A stretch of 64,000 nucleotides of DNA from Enterococcus diestrammenae (GCF_009933255.1 NZ_MAEI01000026.1:44527-108526), one strand, 5' to 3'. Counted from the first letter of the stretch, positions 1-8,990 are shown. The notes: generated by a model from the letters alone, not told the origin. A program made the numbers and translations.

Positions 1-388
1 AGCCTTTTAATTGGACGAGACGCAAAGCCTCCATCACTTTCTTTTCGATTTCCGCTTTCGGCAGCTTTTTGATTTTCAAGCCAAATGCCACGTTATCGAA
101 AACATTCATATGCGGGAATAACGCATAATCCTGGAACACCGTGTTTACTAGGCGTTTATTGGCAGGGATGTCATTGATTCGTTTTTGATCAAAATAGACG
201 TCCCCCTCGGTTGCTTCGGAAAATCCGGCGATAATTCGCAAAATGGTGGTCTTGCCACACCCGGATGGTCCTAATAATGTGTAAAATTTTCCTTCCTCGA
301 TATCAAAACTGATATCTTTCAGCACCGCATCGTCAGTATCTTCATAGCGCTTGGTCACGTGCTCGAATGAAATGATCGGTTTTGCCAC
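1..388 (-). CDS. potA: PotA, spermidine/putrescine ABC transporter ATPase (partial, N-terminal part)
   Basis: About 129 N-terminal codons are present; the gene runs off the left edge. It encodes the ATPase subunit that powers polyamine import by the PotABCD complex at the inner face of the membrane. The reverse strand from a GTG at 388 reads [17 protein letters not shown], then a Walker A box GPSGCGKT at about residues 39-46 and a Q-loop region [11 protein letters not shown] near residue 86. The spacing and wording fit PotA better than other CUT-type ATPases. GTG is chosen because GGGGAGGA lies about 5 bases upstream. The rest of potABCD should lie left of the window. In many relatives murB directly precedes potA; here about 3.5 kb of opposite-strand genes separates them. 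Confidence 0.85.
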   Translation of the reverse strand, partial: MAKPIISFEHVTKRYEDTDDAVLKDISFDIEEGKFYTLLGPSGCGKTTILRIIAGFSEATEGDVYFDQKRINDIPANKRLVNTVFQDYALFPHMNVFDNVAFGLKIKKLPKAEIEKKVMEALRLVQLKG

Positions 389-748
389 TGTCGTCCTCCC
401 CTTTATCAATGATCTGATGGTCTTCTCTAGTCCCTATGAGGCACCTGACGATCAGTCATTCGTTTACTTGCATCTGCCGCCTATTTGACGGATTTCAGAT
501 ACGTTTAAAAATTTTTTTCGTACCTTCATAAGCATACTGATTTTGTGCAAAAAAACAAGTAAAATTTAAAGGCCCTGACGAACCGGCCATTATAGTAGTA
601 TTTTGCTGTTTGCGACTGCTACTATCCTTGTTTAAGATTCTTTTTTCACAAAAACGTATCCTGTCCTGGGTATCTGGTTTTATGGTATCATTGTTTTGCA
701 GTAAAGCGGCAAATCTTGCTTGCTGCAAAAGGATTTGGAGGTTATCCA
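389..748. other. Divergent intergenic region between potA and the oxidoreductase gene
   Basis: This 360-base stretch should hold both divergent promoters. It has a small inverted repeat (ATAGTAG at 592-598 and CTACTAT at 619-625) and a candidate forward -10 TATCAT near 686. No convincing -35 box, riboswitch or small gene was recognised. Confidence 0.4.
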
Positions 749-1723
749 ATGGAAAATCATTCATTACAAGTAAACACTGCGCCAACTTTTCATGTAGACG
801 TAGTGACCACCCCCGCACCAGTGGCTACAGATGATGAAGTCATCGTCAAAGTAGACTGGTCGGCGGTAAATTATAAAGACGCTTTAGCTCAAACCGAAAA
901 AGGTGGCGTGATTCGCAATTATCCTATGACTCCTGGCATTGACTTGGCAGGGACCGTCAGTCAGAGCCAAGACGCTAACTTTCCCGCAGGTACCGAAGTC
1001 TTAGTGACTGGTTATGGTCTTGGTGTCAGTCATCCAGGAGGCTACAGCCAGTGGCAGCGGGTCCCAGCGGCGTGGTTAGTCAAACGGCCTACCACTCTTT
1101 CTGCTAAAGAAGCCATGATTTTCGGAACGGCAGGGTTTACTGCTGCTTTGGCAGTCCGCCAGATTTTGGCCCAGACCACACCTGCGGATCCGATTCTAAT
1201 CACCGGTGCTTCCGGCGGGGTGGGCAGTCTTGCTTTGGCTATGTTAGCCGCAAAAGGTTACCATCAATTGATTGCCGTCAGTCGCAAAGAATCTGCTCGT
1301 CAATGGTTGTCAGATTTAGGCGCCAGTCAAGTAATCCCTCCCAGTGACTTGATCAGTGAGCGACCCCGACCCCTTGCCAAACAAGCTTACGCCGGCGTAA
1401 TTGATACAGTGGGGGGCGAATTAGTGTCCCAGATTTTACCTTACGTCGCTTATGGCGGCATCGTAGCCCTCTGTGGCAACGCTGGCGGAATCAAGCTCAA
1501 TACCACGGTCTTGCCTTTTATTTTACGAGGCATCACTTTAGCGGGAATTGATTCGGTCAATACACCGATGCCCCTCCGCCAAGAAATCTGGCAACAGCTA
1601 GCAGCCAACAAACAAATTTTAGAAAAAATAACGATTGACGAAATTTCACTTGAGGAAGTCCCTACCATCGCTGCAAACTTGTTGGCGGGTACTCATAGTG
1701 GGCGCACAATCGTAAAATTGTAG
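749..1723 (+). CDS. Zinc-free MDR oxidoreductase, YhdH/YhfP (AcuI-like quinone reductase) family
   Basis: Predicted 324-residue NADPH-dependent medium-chain reductase. Members of the YhdH/YhfP/AcuI family reduce quinones or acrylyl-CoA-type enones in the cytoplasm; the substrate here is unknown. The N-terminal GroES-like half includes SAVNYKDALA (about 38-47) and PGIDLAGTV (62-70). The Rossmann half has the dinucleotide loop GASGGVGS at about 153-160. No structural zinc cysteine cluster is visible, as expected for this subgroup. An open frame begins at 716, but the ATG at 749 is preferred because GGAGG lies about 9 bases before it. The stop is 8 bases before coaB, so the two are probably co-transcribed. 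Confidence 0.85.
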   Translation: MENHSLQVNTAPTFHVDVVTTPAPVATDDEVIVKVDWSAVNYKDALAQTEKGGVIRNYPMTPGIDLAGTVSQSQDANFPAGTEVLVTGYGLGVSHPGGYSQWQRVPAAWLVKRPTTLSAKEAMIFGTAGFTAALAVRQILAQTTPADPILITGASGGVGSLALAMLAAKGYHQLIAVSRKESARQWLSDLGASQVIPPSDLISERPRPLAKQAYAGVIDTVGGELVSQILPYVAYGGIVALCGNAGGIKLNTTVLPFILRGITLAGIDSVNTPMPLRQEIWQQLAANKQILEKITIDEISLEEVPTIAANLLAGTHSGRTIVKL

Positions 1724-1731
1724 GTGAAAGT

Positions 1732-2496
1732 ATGCGTATTTTAATCACGGCAGGCGGCACTTCCGAAGCCATCGACCAAGTTCGTTCGATTACCAACCAT
1801 TCCTCAGGACAACTAGGCGTCGCTTTGGCGAAAGCCGCCCTCGCCCAACGAACCACTCAAATTGACTATCTCATCGCGAAAGGTGCCGTCATGCCGCCGC
1901 AAGATCCGCGGATTCGACTGCATCCCATCGAAAATACCGCTCAATTGGGTGCCACGATGGCAGAACTGTTAGACAGCAACACTTATGATGCGGTGATCCA
2001 TGCCATGGCTGTCAGTGATTTCACACCAGCAATCAGTTCCTCCCAAGAAAACTTCCTTGCCGGACTGAATCGCTGGCTGACCGCCCATCCCGATACCGCC
2101 ATTGATAGGCCTGCCTTCAACGATATTTTGGCAGATATCGCAACTTACACCGTTGCTGAGACTAAGCTCTCCTCTAAGACTGAGCATTTGGTATTGGTCT
2201 TGAAACAAACGGAAAAAATCATTGGGATGATCAAAAGAAAACAACCTCAGACTCTCTTGATTGGCTTCAAACTCTTGGTAGCAGTCAGTGAAAGCGAACT
2301 TCTACAAGTGGCCCACGAGAACCTGATCAAAAATCATGCCGATTACGTGTTAGCCAATGATCTGACTGCCATTGCTGAGGGGCGCCATCACGGATATCTC
2401 ATCGATAGCACAAAAATCGTTGGAGAAGCCGATACCAAAGCAGACATTGCCCAATTGATTTTGGATACGGTGGCTAAAAAAGTCCGCCAAGCCTAA
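1732..2496 (+). CDS. coaB: CoaB, phosphopantothenate-cysteine ligase
   Basis: Joins 4'-phosphopantothenate to cysteine in CoA synthesis. In most bacteria CoaB is fused to CoaC; in streptococci and enterococci it is a separate protein of about 230-260 residues, and this one has 254. The signature AGGTSEAIDQVRSITNHSSG starts at residue 7, AVSDF lies at about 93-97, and the C-terminal half carries LIGFKLL and a VLANDL motif typical of the family. It sits between the oxidoreductase (8 bases) and coaC (47 bases) and is followed by a pantothenate-type transporter, which supports a CoA-supply operon. Confidence 0.9.
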   Translation: MRILITAGGTSEAIDQVRSITNHSSGQLGVALAKAALAQRTTQIDYLIAKGAVMPPQDPRIRLHPIENTAQLGATMAELLDSNTYDAVIHAMAVSDFTPAISSSQENFLAGLNRWLTAHPDTAIDRPAFNDILADIATYTVAETKLSSKTEHLVLVLKQTEKIIGMIKRKQPQTLLIGFKLLVAVSESELLQVAHENLIKNHADYVLANDLTAIAEGRHHGYLIDSTKIVGEADTKADIAQLILDTVAKKVRQA

Positions 2497-2543
2497 GACA
2501 GTCCCTTAAATTGAAATGCCTGTAAAGAAAGGAAGAACGCACG

Positions 2544-3122
2544 ATGAAACAAACCCATATTATTTTAGGGGTCTCCGCCAGCATTTCTGCCTATAAAGCG
2601 GCTGACCTCACCAACGAACTCACCAAACGGGGCTATGCCGTGGATGTCTTGATGACAAAAAACGCCACCAAGTTTATCACGCCGTTGACCTTACAATCCT
2701 TGTCAAAACGTCCGGTGCACATCGACGTGATGGCCGAAAACCAACCCGATCAAATCAACCATATCGACTTGGCAAAACAAGCCAGTCTCTTTCTTGTGGC
2801 CCCAGCGACCGCCAATACGATTGGCAAACTGGCTAATGGGATTGCCGATGATATGGTCTCGACCGTGGCGCTGGCGATTCGTCCTGGAACCCCCCGTCTG
2901 ATTGCACCAGCTATGAACACTTATATGTACGAAAACCCGATTAATCAAAAAAACCTTGCCTACCTGAAAGAAGTTGGGTATAAAGAAGTAGTGCCTAGAG
3001 AAGCAATGTTGGCTTGTGGCGATTTTGGTCGGGGGGCCTTAGCCACGATTGAAGACATCATCAAAGACGTAGAAGCTGCGTTAGCCCAAGCACCAAAGAG
3101 CCCACAGACGCCTGAAAAATAG
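2544..3122 (+). CDS. coaC: CoaC, phosphopantothenoylcysteine decarboxylase
   Basis: FMN enzyme of the HFCD family that decarboxylates phosphopantothenoylcysteine to 4'-phosphopantetheine. The 192 residues match the stand-alone form. Visible family marks are the FMN-binding start ILGVSASISAYKA, the active-site histidine in NHIDLAKQ, the flavin-contact stretch APATANTIGKLANGIADD, the substrate clamp PAMNTYMYENP and the catalytic-flap cysteine in ACGDFGRGAL. RBS AAAGGAAG precedes the ATG. It works directly after CoaB in the pathway and in the same operon. Confidence 0.92.
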   Translation: MKQTHIILGVSASISAYKAADLTNELTKRGYAVDVLMTKNATKFITPLTLQSLSKRPVHIDVMAENQPDQINHIDLAKQASLFLVAPATANTIGKLANGIADDMVSTVALAIRPGTPRLIAPAMNTYMYENPINQKNLAYLKEVGYKEVVPREAMLACGDFGRGALATIEDIIKDVEAALAQAPKSPQTPEK

Positions 3123-3221
3123 GTTGGTTTCATCAAAGGCGTCTGCTGCTATGGCTTTTGTAGTCAAACACGTTGTTCTCGTTTCCTAGACACATAAAAA
3201 ATTTGCGAAGGGAGTAAACAA

Positions 3222-3866
3222 ATGAAAAACAAAAAAACCTTTCAAATCGTACTAACCGCCTTCTTTTTGGGCATCATGATTTTGATGTCCGCTGTACCCT
3301 TTTTAGGGTTCATCCCCATCGGTCCATTGAATGCCACTATTTTGCACATTCCGGTAATTATCGGCTCCATCGTCTTGGGCCCGCGCCTCGGTGCTTTTTT
3401 GGGCACGAGCTTTGGCGTGATGAGTGTCATCAACGCGACCACTCGGCCTAGCGCTCTCTCTTTTGTCTTCTCGCCTTTTATTCCGATCATTGGGACGGAT
3501 CAAGGAAGTTGGCTTGCCTTAATCGTAGCGTTAGTTCCCCGAATCTTGGTGGGTATCGTCCCTTATTACGTCTACAAACTCTGCCGCCACTTGCTCAAAG
3601 AAAAAGCTGACGGGCTTTCCTTATTTGTCGCGGGGGTCGCGGGAGGACTGACCAATACCTTATTGGTGATGAACTTGATTTATTTTATTTTCAAAGATGC
3701 TTATGGCGAATTGATCAAGAAAGGCGCCGATCAAGTCTATGGTGCCATTTTGCTAGTCATCGGTACGCAAGGTGTACCCGAAGCGATCGTAGCCGGTGTT
3801 TTGACCGCAGCGATTGCCAGTATCCTCTTGCGGTTGAATCGGAAAAATAATACCGAGCATTTGTAA
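3222..3866 (+). CDS. panT: ECF transporter S component, probable pantothenate-type (PanT-like)
   Basis: A 214-residue hydrophobic protein with about five or six membrane segments. Segments at about 7-27 and 38-58 are followed by a conserved loop LGPRLGAFLGTSFG, as in S components that bind vitamins for energy-coupling-factor importers. S components use the shared EcfA/A'/T module encoded elsewhere. Its place right after coaB-coaC favours pantothenate or a related CoA precursor, matching the PanT assignment in Lactobacillales. The substrate is inferred from context only. RBS AAGGGAG lies 8 bases before the ATG. A bidirectional terminator follows. Confidence 0.72.
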   Translation: MKNKKTFQIVLTAFFLGIMILMSAVPFLGFIPIGPLNATILHIPVIIGSIVLGPRLGAFLGTSFGVMSVINATTRPSALSFVFSPFIPIIGTDQGSWLALIVALVPRILVGIVPYYVYKLCRHLLKEKADGLSLFVAGVAGGLTNTLLVMNLIYFIFKDAYGELIKKGADQVYGAILLVIGTQGVPEAIVAGVLTAAIASILLRLNRKNNTEHL

Positions 3867-3896
3867 TTATAACCAGCTATCGCAACCTAAAACTCA

Positions 3897-3932
3897 AAAG
3901 AACACGTCAGCTTTTTGGCTGACGTGTTCTTT
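3897..3932. terminator. Bidirectional terminator between panT-like gene and murB
   Basis: A 15-bp perfect stem: AAAGAACACGTCAGC at 3897-3911 pairs with GCTGACGTGTTCTTT at 3918-3932 around a 6-base loop. The flanking A and T runs let it serve both converging transcripts. Confidence 0.9.
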
Positions 3933-3950
3933 CATTTACTAATTTAACGA

Positions 3951-4850
3951 TTATGCCTCTTCACCGATAATCCGGACCTCGGTTTCCAAAGTCACATCGA
4001 ATTTCTCTTTAATAACTGCTTGGATATGGGCAATTAGCTCTAAATAATCGGTAGCGGTGGCATTGTCCACGTTGACGATAAAGCCGGCGTGTTTTTCAGA
4101 AATTTGTGCCCCACCCCATTTCAACCCTTGCAAGCCGGCATCTTGAATCAGCTTGCCGGTGAAATGTCCTTTAGGCCGCTTGAAAACACTGCCACAAGAA
4201 GGGTATTCCAACGGCTGTTTTAACAACCGCAAATCCGTCAATTCTGTCATGCGTTTGCCGATTTGTTCATGATCGCCAGGAGCTAACCGAAAACGAGCCC
4301 GCAAAATAATCGCCTTCATGTCTTGGACAGCAGTATGGCGATAGCTAAACGCCATGTCTTCTTTCGTCAAGGTTTTGATTTCCCCGGAGGCCAATAAAAG
4401 ATCGCAGGATTCAAAGATATCAGAAATCTCGCCATCATAAGCACCCGCATTCATGAAGACTGCCCCGCCGATACTGCCAGGAATCCCACAAGCAAACTCG
4501 AAACCCGTCAAGTCGGCATCTAAAGCGACATATGTGGTATCAATCAATTTGGCACCTGCCTCAGCCGTCACCAGATTGCCCTCCACGGTTACTTCCGTCA
4601 TATCAGTCAACATGATGACCAAACCGCGGATACCACCGTCTTTGACAATCAAGTTGCTAGCATTGCCTAAGACCATCCAAGGAATAGCTAGTTCACGACA
4701 AGCGTCTACTAAGGCTTTCGTTTCCTCCGCATTTTTCGGGAAAGCCAGCAAATCGGCGGTACCGCCAGTTTTGGTAAAGGTGTAATTGGTTAAAGGTTCC
4801 TCCACTAAGATGGCAATCTCGGGGAAACGTTCTTTCAGTTCATTGTTCAC
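3951..4850 (-). CDS. murB: MurB, UDP-N-acetylenolpyruvoylglucosamine reductase
   Basis: Reduces UDP-GlcNAc-enolpyruvate to UDP-MurNAc with FAD and NADPH, a cytoplasmic step of peptidoglycan synthesis. At 299 residues it is the short Gram-positive form. FAD-binding marks include GNASNLIVKDGG and CGIPGSIGGAVFMNAGAY. The catalytic serine lies in PSCGSVFKRP, and the C-terminal glutamate in LETEVRIIG. The start is GTG at 4850 with AAGGAAA about 9 bases upstream. It is separated from potA by a forward CoA block, although murB and potA are neighbours in many related genomes. Confidence 0.93.
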   Translation of the reverse strand: MNNELKERFPEIAILVEEPLTNYTFTKTGGTADLLAFPKNAEETKALVDACRELAIPWMVLGNASNLIVKDGGIRGLVIMLTDMTEVTVEGNLVTAEAGAKLIDTTYVALDADLTGFEFACGIPGSIGGAVFMNAGAYDGEISDIFESCDLLLASGEIKTLTKEDMAFSYRHTAVQDMKAIILRARFRLAPGDHEQIGKRMTELTDLRLLKQPLEYPSCGSVFKRPKGHFTGKLIQDAGLQGLKWGGAQISEKHAGFIVNVDNATATDYLELIAHIQAVIKEKFDVTLETEVRIIGEEA

Positions 4851-5014
4851 AGTTAGTTTCCTTTCTCAAATCCTAGCGCCCCTCTGGTAAAACTCAAGCG
4901 CTAGAAAGTTCTCGTCAACAGACATCTGGTCTATTTTAGCACGAGACAGTAAAAGGCGCTAGTCTAGGGGAATATCCCTTAAGAAAATCAACAAAATCAG
5001 GTAACCCCTCCCTA

Positions 5015-5920
5015 TCAATAGCCGGCCTCTTGTAATAACTGTTCGCAAATTTGATGGCTAGTGCGTATATTTGCTTGCCGCAAATTAGTCGCATCTCCAG
5101 TAGCTACCGCTGCCAAAAAGGCCTCAATCATCGGTTGAAACCCGCGTTTATGCAACGTGCTTTCCCAATCATTTTCTCGGATTTCCTTGCGTTGTTGCTT
5201 GCTGGTACTAGTCAAATGGATTAACTCCGACAGATTTTGTTGCCCACTAGCCGCAGTCACTTGATAGTGTTCCACATTGGCCCCACCTACTAAGTCCATA
5301 TGCAAAAAGGCCGTGGTTTTTGCCGTAGTCAGGCGAACATGGACTTGTTGCAAAAGACCTTCTTGAACCAGAAACTGACCCTCGCTGTTCAACACGGGCT
5401 CCTCTAGCAAATACACTGCCGTATCCACCAAATGCAGTAACAAATCATAAACCACGAAACGCACCGGCTGGGGTTCGTTGACGCGGTTTTTTTGCAAAAT
5501 CAGTAAATGCTTATCGGCGGTTTCTTTCAAATTTGCCACCAAAGGCACGAAACGGCGGTTGAAGCCAGCCATCAGAAACACGCCACGTTTTTTGGCTAAG
5601 TCCAGCAGTTCTTCAGTTTCTTGGAAGGATTCTGCTAAGGGTTTGTCCATAAAGACGTGCACTCCTGCTTCCAGACAGGTTTTTGCCAACTGGTAGTGGA
5701 CCTTGGTAGCGGCATGAATCATCACGCCATCAGGTTTTTCTGCTAATACTTCCTGGATTGAACCATAGACATTTTGAAATTGATAGTTTGCTTGGAGCAA
5801 CTGTCTGGTCTCAGGGTTGCTGCTGGCAAATAAAAAGGTCGCCTGATGTCGGTTTTCACTATAGACCGGTAAATAAGCTTTTTGGGCAATCCCACCGATT
5901 CCTACTACGCCAATTTTCAT
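5015..5920 (-). CDS. Gfo/Idh/MocA-family NAD(P)-dependent oxidoreductase
   Basis: A 301-residue cytoplasmic dehydrogenase-like protein. The N-terminal Rossmann fold starts MKIGVVGIGGIAQKAYLP, with GxGGIA binding the nucleotide. The usual Gfo/Idh lysine motif appears as FMDKPLAES (about residue 93), followed by AGFNRRFVP. The family oxidises sugars, inositols or related polyols, and no substrate can be named here. It is transcribed alone: the neighbour murB is about 165 bases downstream and the exonuclease gene is divergent. RBS TAGGAGG precedes the ATG at a good distance. Confidence 0.85.
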   Translation of the reverse strand: MKIGVVGIGGIAQKAYLPVYSENRHQATFLFASSNPETRQLLQANYQFQNVYGSIQEVLAEKPDGVMIHAATKVHYQLAKTCLEAGVHVFMDKPLAESFQETEELLDLAKKRGVFLMAGFNRRFVPLVANLKETADKHLLILQKNRVNEPQPVRFVVYDLLLHLVDTAVYLLEEPVLNSEGQFLVQEGLLQQVHVRLTTAKTTAFLHMDLVGGANVEHYQVTAASGQQNLSELIHLTSTSKQQRKEIRENDWESTLHKRGFQPMIEAFLAAVATGDATNLRQANIRTSHQICEQLLQEAGY

Positions 5921-6058
5921 CTTTTCCTCCTACCTTCTGACTTTTAGCAAGTCGTGAAGTCCTTTTCTTTCATCTTACCTTATTTTTCGCTAAAATGGAC
6001 AGAGATATGAGTCTGTACCCGCAAGTCGCAGTCAGATTCATGATAGGAGGATCTTAGG

Positions 6059-6814
6059 ATGAAATTTATTTCTTGGAATGTCAATGGTTTGCGAGCAGTG
6101 GTTCAGAAAAACTTCATGGAGGCTTTCCATGAGCTAGATGCCGACTTTTTCTGTCTGCAAGAAACCAAATTACAAGCCGGCCAAATTGATTTGGACTTAC
6201 CTGGCTATCATCAATACTGGAACTACGCCGTAAAAAAAGGCTACTCCGGTACCGCCATTTTTGCCAAAGAACCAGCTTTAACCGTAAGCTACGGAATCGG
6301 GCTTGAAGAACATGACCAAGAAGGTCGCGTGATCACTTTAGAATATGCGGACTTTTATTTGGTTTGTTGCTATACGCCAAATTCACAAAACGAGCTACGA
6401 CGCTTGGACTACCGCATGACTTGGGAAGATGTCTTTCGCCAGTACTTGCAAGGCCTCAACACGAAAAAAGGGGTCATTCTCTGTGGTGATCTAAACGTCG
6501 CCCACGAAAATATCGACTTAAAAAATTGGAAAACCAATCAAAAAAATGCCGGCTTTACCCCACAAGAACGAGGCAAATTCACTGAACTTTTAGAAGCGGG
6601 CTTTATCGACTCCTTCCGCTATTTCTACCCTGATTTAACCGGAGTCTACTCTTGGTGGAGCTACCGTTTTAACGCTCGTAAAAACAATGCGGGATGGCGG
6701 ATTGATTACTTTGTTGTTTCAGAAGATCTCAAAGACCGCTTAGCCGACGCCAAGATTCACACCGAAATTTTTGGCAGTGATCACTGTCCCGTGGAATTGG
6801 ATTTACTATCATAA
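6059..6814 (+). CDS. exoA: Exodeoxyribonuclease III (ExoA/Xth), AP endonuclease
   Basis: Base-excision repair enzyme that cuts DNA at abasic sites and trims 3' ends. At 251 residues it fits the family. Motifs of the EEP fold are intact: SWNVNGLRA (about 5-13), the metal-binding glutamate in FCLQETKLQ, CCYTPNSQ, CGDLNVAH, and the terminal GSDHCPVELDL. TAGGAGG lies 8 bases before the ATG. It is followed directly by a strong terminator and is probably monocistronic. It should not be confused with the EEP-family protein at 39549-40310, which lacks the AP-endonuclease signatures. Confidence 0.93.
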   Translation: MKFISWNVNGLRAVVQKNFMEAFHELDADFFCLQETKLQAGQIDLDLPGYHQYWNYAVKKGYSGTAIFAKEPALTVSYGIGLEEHDQEGRVITLEYADFYLVCCYTPNSQNELRRLDYRMTWEDVFRQYLQGLNTKKGVILCGDLNVAHENIDLKNWKTNQKNAGFTPQERGKFTELLEAGFIDSFRYFYPDLTGVYSWWSYRFNARKNNAGWRIDYFVVSEDLKDRLADAKIHTEIFGSDHCPVELDLLS

Positions 6815-6832
6815 GCCCATAACCAATCAAAT

Positions 6833-6865
6833 CGAGGCCCTCCGAAAGTTGGGCCTCGTTTTTTT
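6833..6865 (+). terminator. Terminator of the exonuclease III gene
   Basis: CGAGGCCC (6833-6840) pairs with GGGCCTCG (6851-6858) around a 10-base loop and is followed by seven T. Confidence 0.9.
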
Positions 6866-6989
6866 GCAAATAAAAGACTGCCCCCCATTGAAGCATCAAA
6901 AAGACTACTATCAACAAAATAGGGAGACTTGCTACAGGCGTCACCTAGTTTTGTCGTTTTAAAGAAATCCGAGAACAAAAGAAACTTTT

Positions 6990-7104
6990 GCGCATCTAGT
7001 CCATCTAATATAGCATTCCCTAAGCGGATCTAGCAAAATGACGATGGTTCATTAGCTGGCATTTTACGGTCTCTCTACCATCCTAGGAATCTCCAGAAGC
7101 AGGT
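6990..7104. repeat. Dispersed intergenic repeat, family C copy 1
   Basis: About 115 bases resembling 13068-13180. Shared words in order include CTAGCAAAA(T/C)GAC, TGGCATTT and CTCCAGAAGCA. It contains an imperfect hairpin, CTAGTCC pairing with GGATCTAG. The rest of the 355-base spacer 6866-7220 shows no gene. Confidence 0.6.
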
Positions 7105-7220
7105 CACCCTTTTTGCTTATCGGCTTGGCTTTTGCGTTGCTTCTGACAAACAGGTATACTGGCGATAGCACCTGTTTCAGAGGTAAATTTTCAAAGCACC
7201 AGAGGAGAGGATGATACACT

Positions 7221-7682
7221 GTGGAATTACATAATCTAACAGAAACGGAAGCCTTTGCCGAAATTATCGGTAAGGTGGCTGCCCCTGGAGATGTATTAAT
7301 ATTGACTGGCGAGCTAGGCGCGGGAAAAACGACCCTTACCAAAGGCATCGCCAAAGGATTAGGGATCAAGCAGCTGATTAAAAGTCCGACATACACCATC
7401 ATTCGGGAATACAATAGCGGCCGCCTCCCCCTTTACCATATGGACATCTACCGCGTCGAATCCGGGGCAGATGATTTAGGTCTGGAAGATTATTTTGAAG
7501 GCGAGGGTCTCTGCGTCGTGGAATGGGGTAATCTGCTAGCAGACAGTCGCCCAGAAGACTATCTGGAGTTGACTTTAATCAAAGACGCCAAGGACGAAAA
7601 CCAACGTGAAGTTACCCTTCAAGCTCACGGTCCCCAAGCAAGCGCCTTTGAAACGCGGATTCTGACGAGTTGGGAGCCATAA
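7221..7682 (+). CDS. tsaE: TsaE, tRNA threonylcarbamoyladenosine (t6A) synthesis ATPase
   Basis: P-loop ATPase that works with TsaB and TsaD in t6A modification of ANN-decoding tRNAs. The 153 residues contain a Walker A GELGAGKTTLTK (30-41), the switch region KSPTYTIIREY and the following HMDIYR, all TsaE hallmarks, with WG near residue 112. The start is GTG at 7221 with AGGAGAGG about 10 bases upstream. The stop lies 1 base before the next ATG, so it is coupled to the GNAT gene. In many lactobacilli and enterococci tsaE follows ung-pta; here tsaE is inverted relative to that pair. Confidence 0.92.
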   Translation: MELHNLTETEAFAEIIGKVAAPGDVLILTGELGAGKTTLTKGIAKGLGIKQLIKSPTYTIIREYNSGRLPLYHMDIYRVESGADDLGLEDYFEGEGLCVVEWGNLLADSRPEDYLELTLIKDAKDENQREVTLQAHGPQASAFETRILTSWEP

Positions 7683-7683
7683 C

Positions 7684-8199
7684 ATGGATATTTCACTACG
7701 ACTTCCCGAAGCGGCGGATGCTTCAGCTCTTTTGGCCTTATTAGATCAAGTCGCACAAGAAACCGAGTTTGTGGCCTTAGATCGCTTAGGTATGACTCTG
7801 ACACCAGAGCTCTTGGGTCACCAACTTACCGCCATCGCTGAAAGTCCCAACAATTTACTATTAGTCGCAGAAACAAGTACTGGAGAACTGATTGGCACAG
7901 CTTCGGTAACTGCTGATAGCGATCCTCGGACTGCTCATATTGGCGACGTGGGAATTGCGATCTTGAAAGAATACTGGGGCTTTGGAATCGGTAGTCTCCT
8001 GCTGGATGAAGTCCTCTATTGGGCCGAAACCAGTGAACTTATTCGCCGCCTAGAGCTGACTGTCCAAGTCCGCAACCAGCGGGCAGTCCACCTCTATCAA
8101 CGATTTGGCTTTCACACAGAAGCGACCCTCTCCCGGGGAGCCCGCGGCGATGACGGGACTTTTCTTGACGTCTATTTGATGAGCCGCCTGATTGACTAG
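7684..8199 (+). CDS. GNAT-family N-acetyltransferase
   Basis: A 171-residue acetyl-CoA-dependent acetyltransferase. The acetyl-CoA binding motif A is seen in VGIAILKEYWGFGIGSLLLDE, and a C-terminal motif B follows in VRNQRAVHLYQRFGF. The substrate is unknown. RimI-type activity on ribosomal protein S18 is possible because such genes often sit next to tsa genes, but this sequence is closer to generic GNATs. It begins one base after the tsaE stop, so it is translationally linked to it, and ends before a perfect bidirectional terminator. Confidence 0.85.
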   Translation: MDISLRLPEAADASALLALLDQVAQETEFVALDRLGMTLTPELLGHQLTAIAESPNNLLLVAETSTGELIGTASVTADSDPRTAHIGDVGIAILKEYWGFGIGSLLLDEVLYWAETSELIRRLELTVQVRNQRAVHLYQRFGFHTEATLSRGARGDDGTFLDVYLMSRLID

Positions 8200-8293
8200 C
8201 AATCTCAAAGCTAGCTTTTCGAACTGTCCAATGGCTGTCTGCTCCCTTTACGATTCGAATACTTTCGCCTTTTGAAATTTTAAGAGCTTGCAC

Positions 8294-8344
8294 CATCTAA
8301 AAAGCGGCCTTTCTCAAAAATGAGAAAAGGCCGCTTTTTAGATG
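8294..8344. terminator. Bidirectional terminator between GNAT gene and DnaQ-like gene
   Basis: A very strong stem. CATCTAAAAAGCGGCC is mirrored by GGCCGCTTTTTAGATG, with the inner TTTCTC/GAGAAA pairing and an AAAAAT loop. A and T runs on both sides suit convergent genes. Confidence 0.95.
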
Positions 8345-8351
8345 GGCAGAT

Positions 8352-8885
8352 TTACTGAACCGTCACCAATTTTTTCAAGGGTGCTACGCCAAATTCATCT
8401 TCTTGTCGCAATAAAATCTGGGCACAAGCACGACTATCCTCTAAGGCATCATGGTGATTTAACAAAGGAATTTTTAATTGCTCGCACATCGTGTTTAGGC
8501 GATGATTCGGAAACTCTGGATATAGTTTTCGGCTGGAGCGAGCAGTACAAAGAGATAAAAATGGTGGTTGTTCCAAGCCATAATAAGCCAAGGTACCCTT
8601 CAACACCCCATTATCAAAAGGCGCATTATGAGCCACGATTAGACTGTTTTCATTATAGTATTGCTGAATCTGTTCCCAAACGGTGGGAAACTTTGGCGCC
8701 GTGGCTACATCTCTTGGATGAATCCCATGAATTTGGATATTGCGCCAAAAAAAGTCCGTCTCTGGTTTGATCAACGTATAGTATTCCCCGACAATCTGGC
8801 TATTACGCACCATGACCAAGGCCAGCGAACAGGCACTGTAGGGTTTTGCATTCGCCGTCTCAAAATCCATCGCGATAAAATTCAC
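8352..8885 (-). CDS. DnaQ-like 3'-5' exonuclease (DEDDh superfamily)
   Basis: A stand-alone exonuclease of the DNA polymerase III epsilon type, about 177 residues. Exo I is DFETA (D7, E9), Exo II lies in VAHNAPFDNGVL, and Exo III is HDALEDSRACAQI, giving the DEDDh set. Such proteins may trim DNA or RNA; the role here is unknown. The open frame reaches 8927, but a GTG at 8885 is preferred because AAGGGGG lies about 8 bases upstream and the protein then begins MNFIAMDFETA, as homologues do. It converges with the GNAT gene. Confidence 0.85.
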   Translation of the reverse strand: MNFIAMDFETANAKPYSACSLALVMVRNSQIVGEYYTLIKPETDFFWRNIQIHGIHPRDVATAPKFPTVWEQIQQYYNENSLIVAHNAPFDNGVLKGTLAYYGLEQPPFLSLCTARSSRKLYPEFPNHRLNTMCEQLKIPLLNHHDALEDSRACAQILLRQEDEFGVAPLKKLVTVQ

Positions 8886-8990
8886 TTCAACGCCCCCTTC
8901 ACTACACTTCTCAAAGAAATATACCACGATTTCCCGGGAAAAGGCAGACAGATTTCTCAGGCTTTACCGAAACTGAAATTTTTCGATACA

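Noticed and set aside
495..818. A 107-codon reverse open frame before the oxidoreductase gene
   Set aside because: It crosses the ribosome site and start of a well-supported gene on the other strand and shows no family features.
8200..8296. Continuation of an 85-codon reverse frame over the GNAT gene
   Set aside because: Antisense to GNAT; composition is arginine and glycine rich as expected for a shadow frame.
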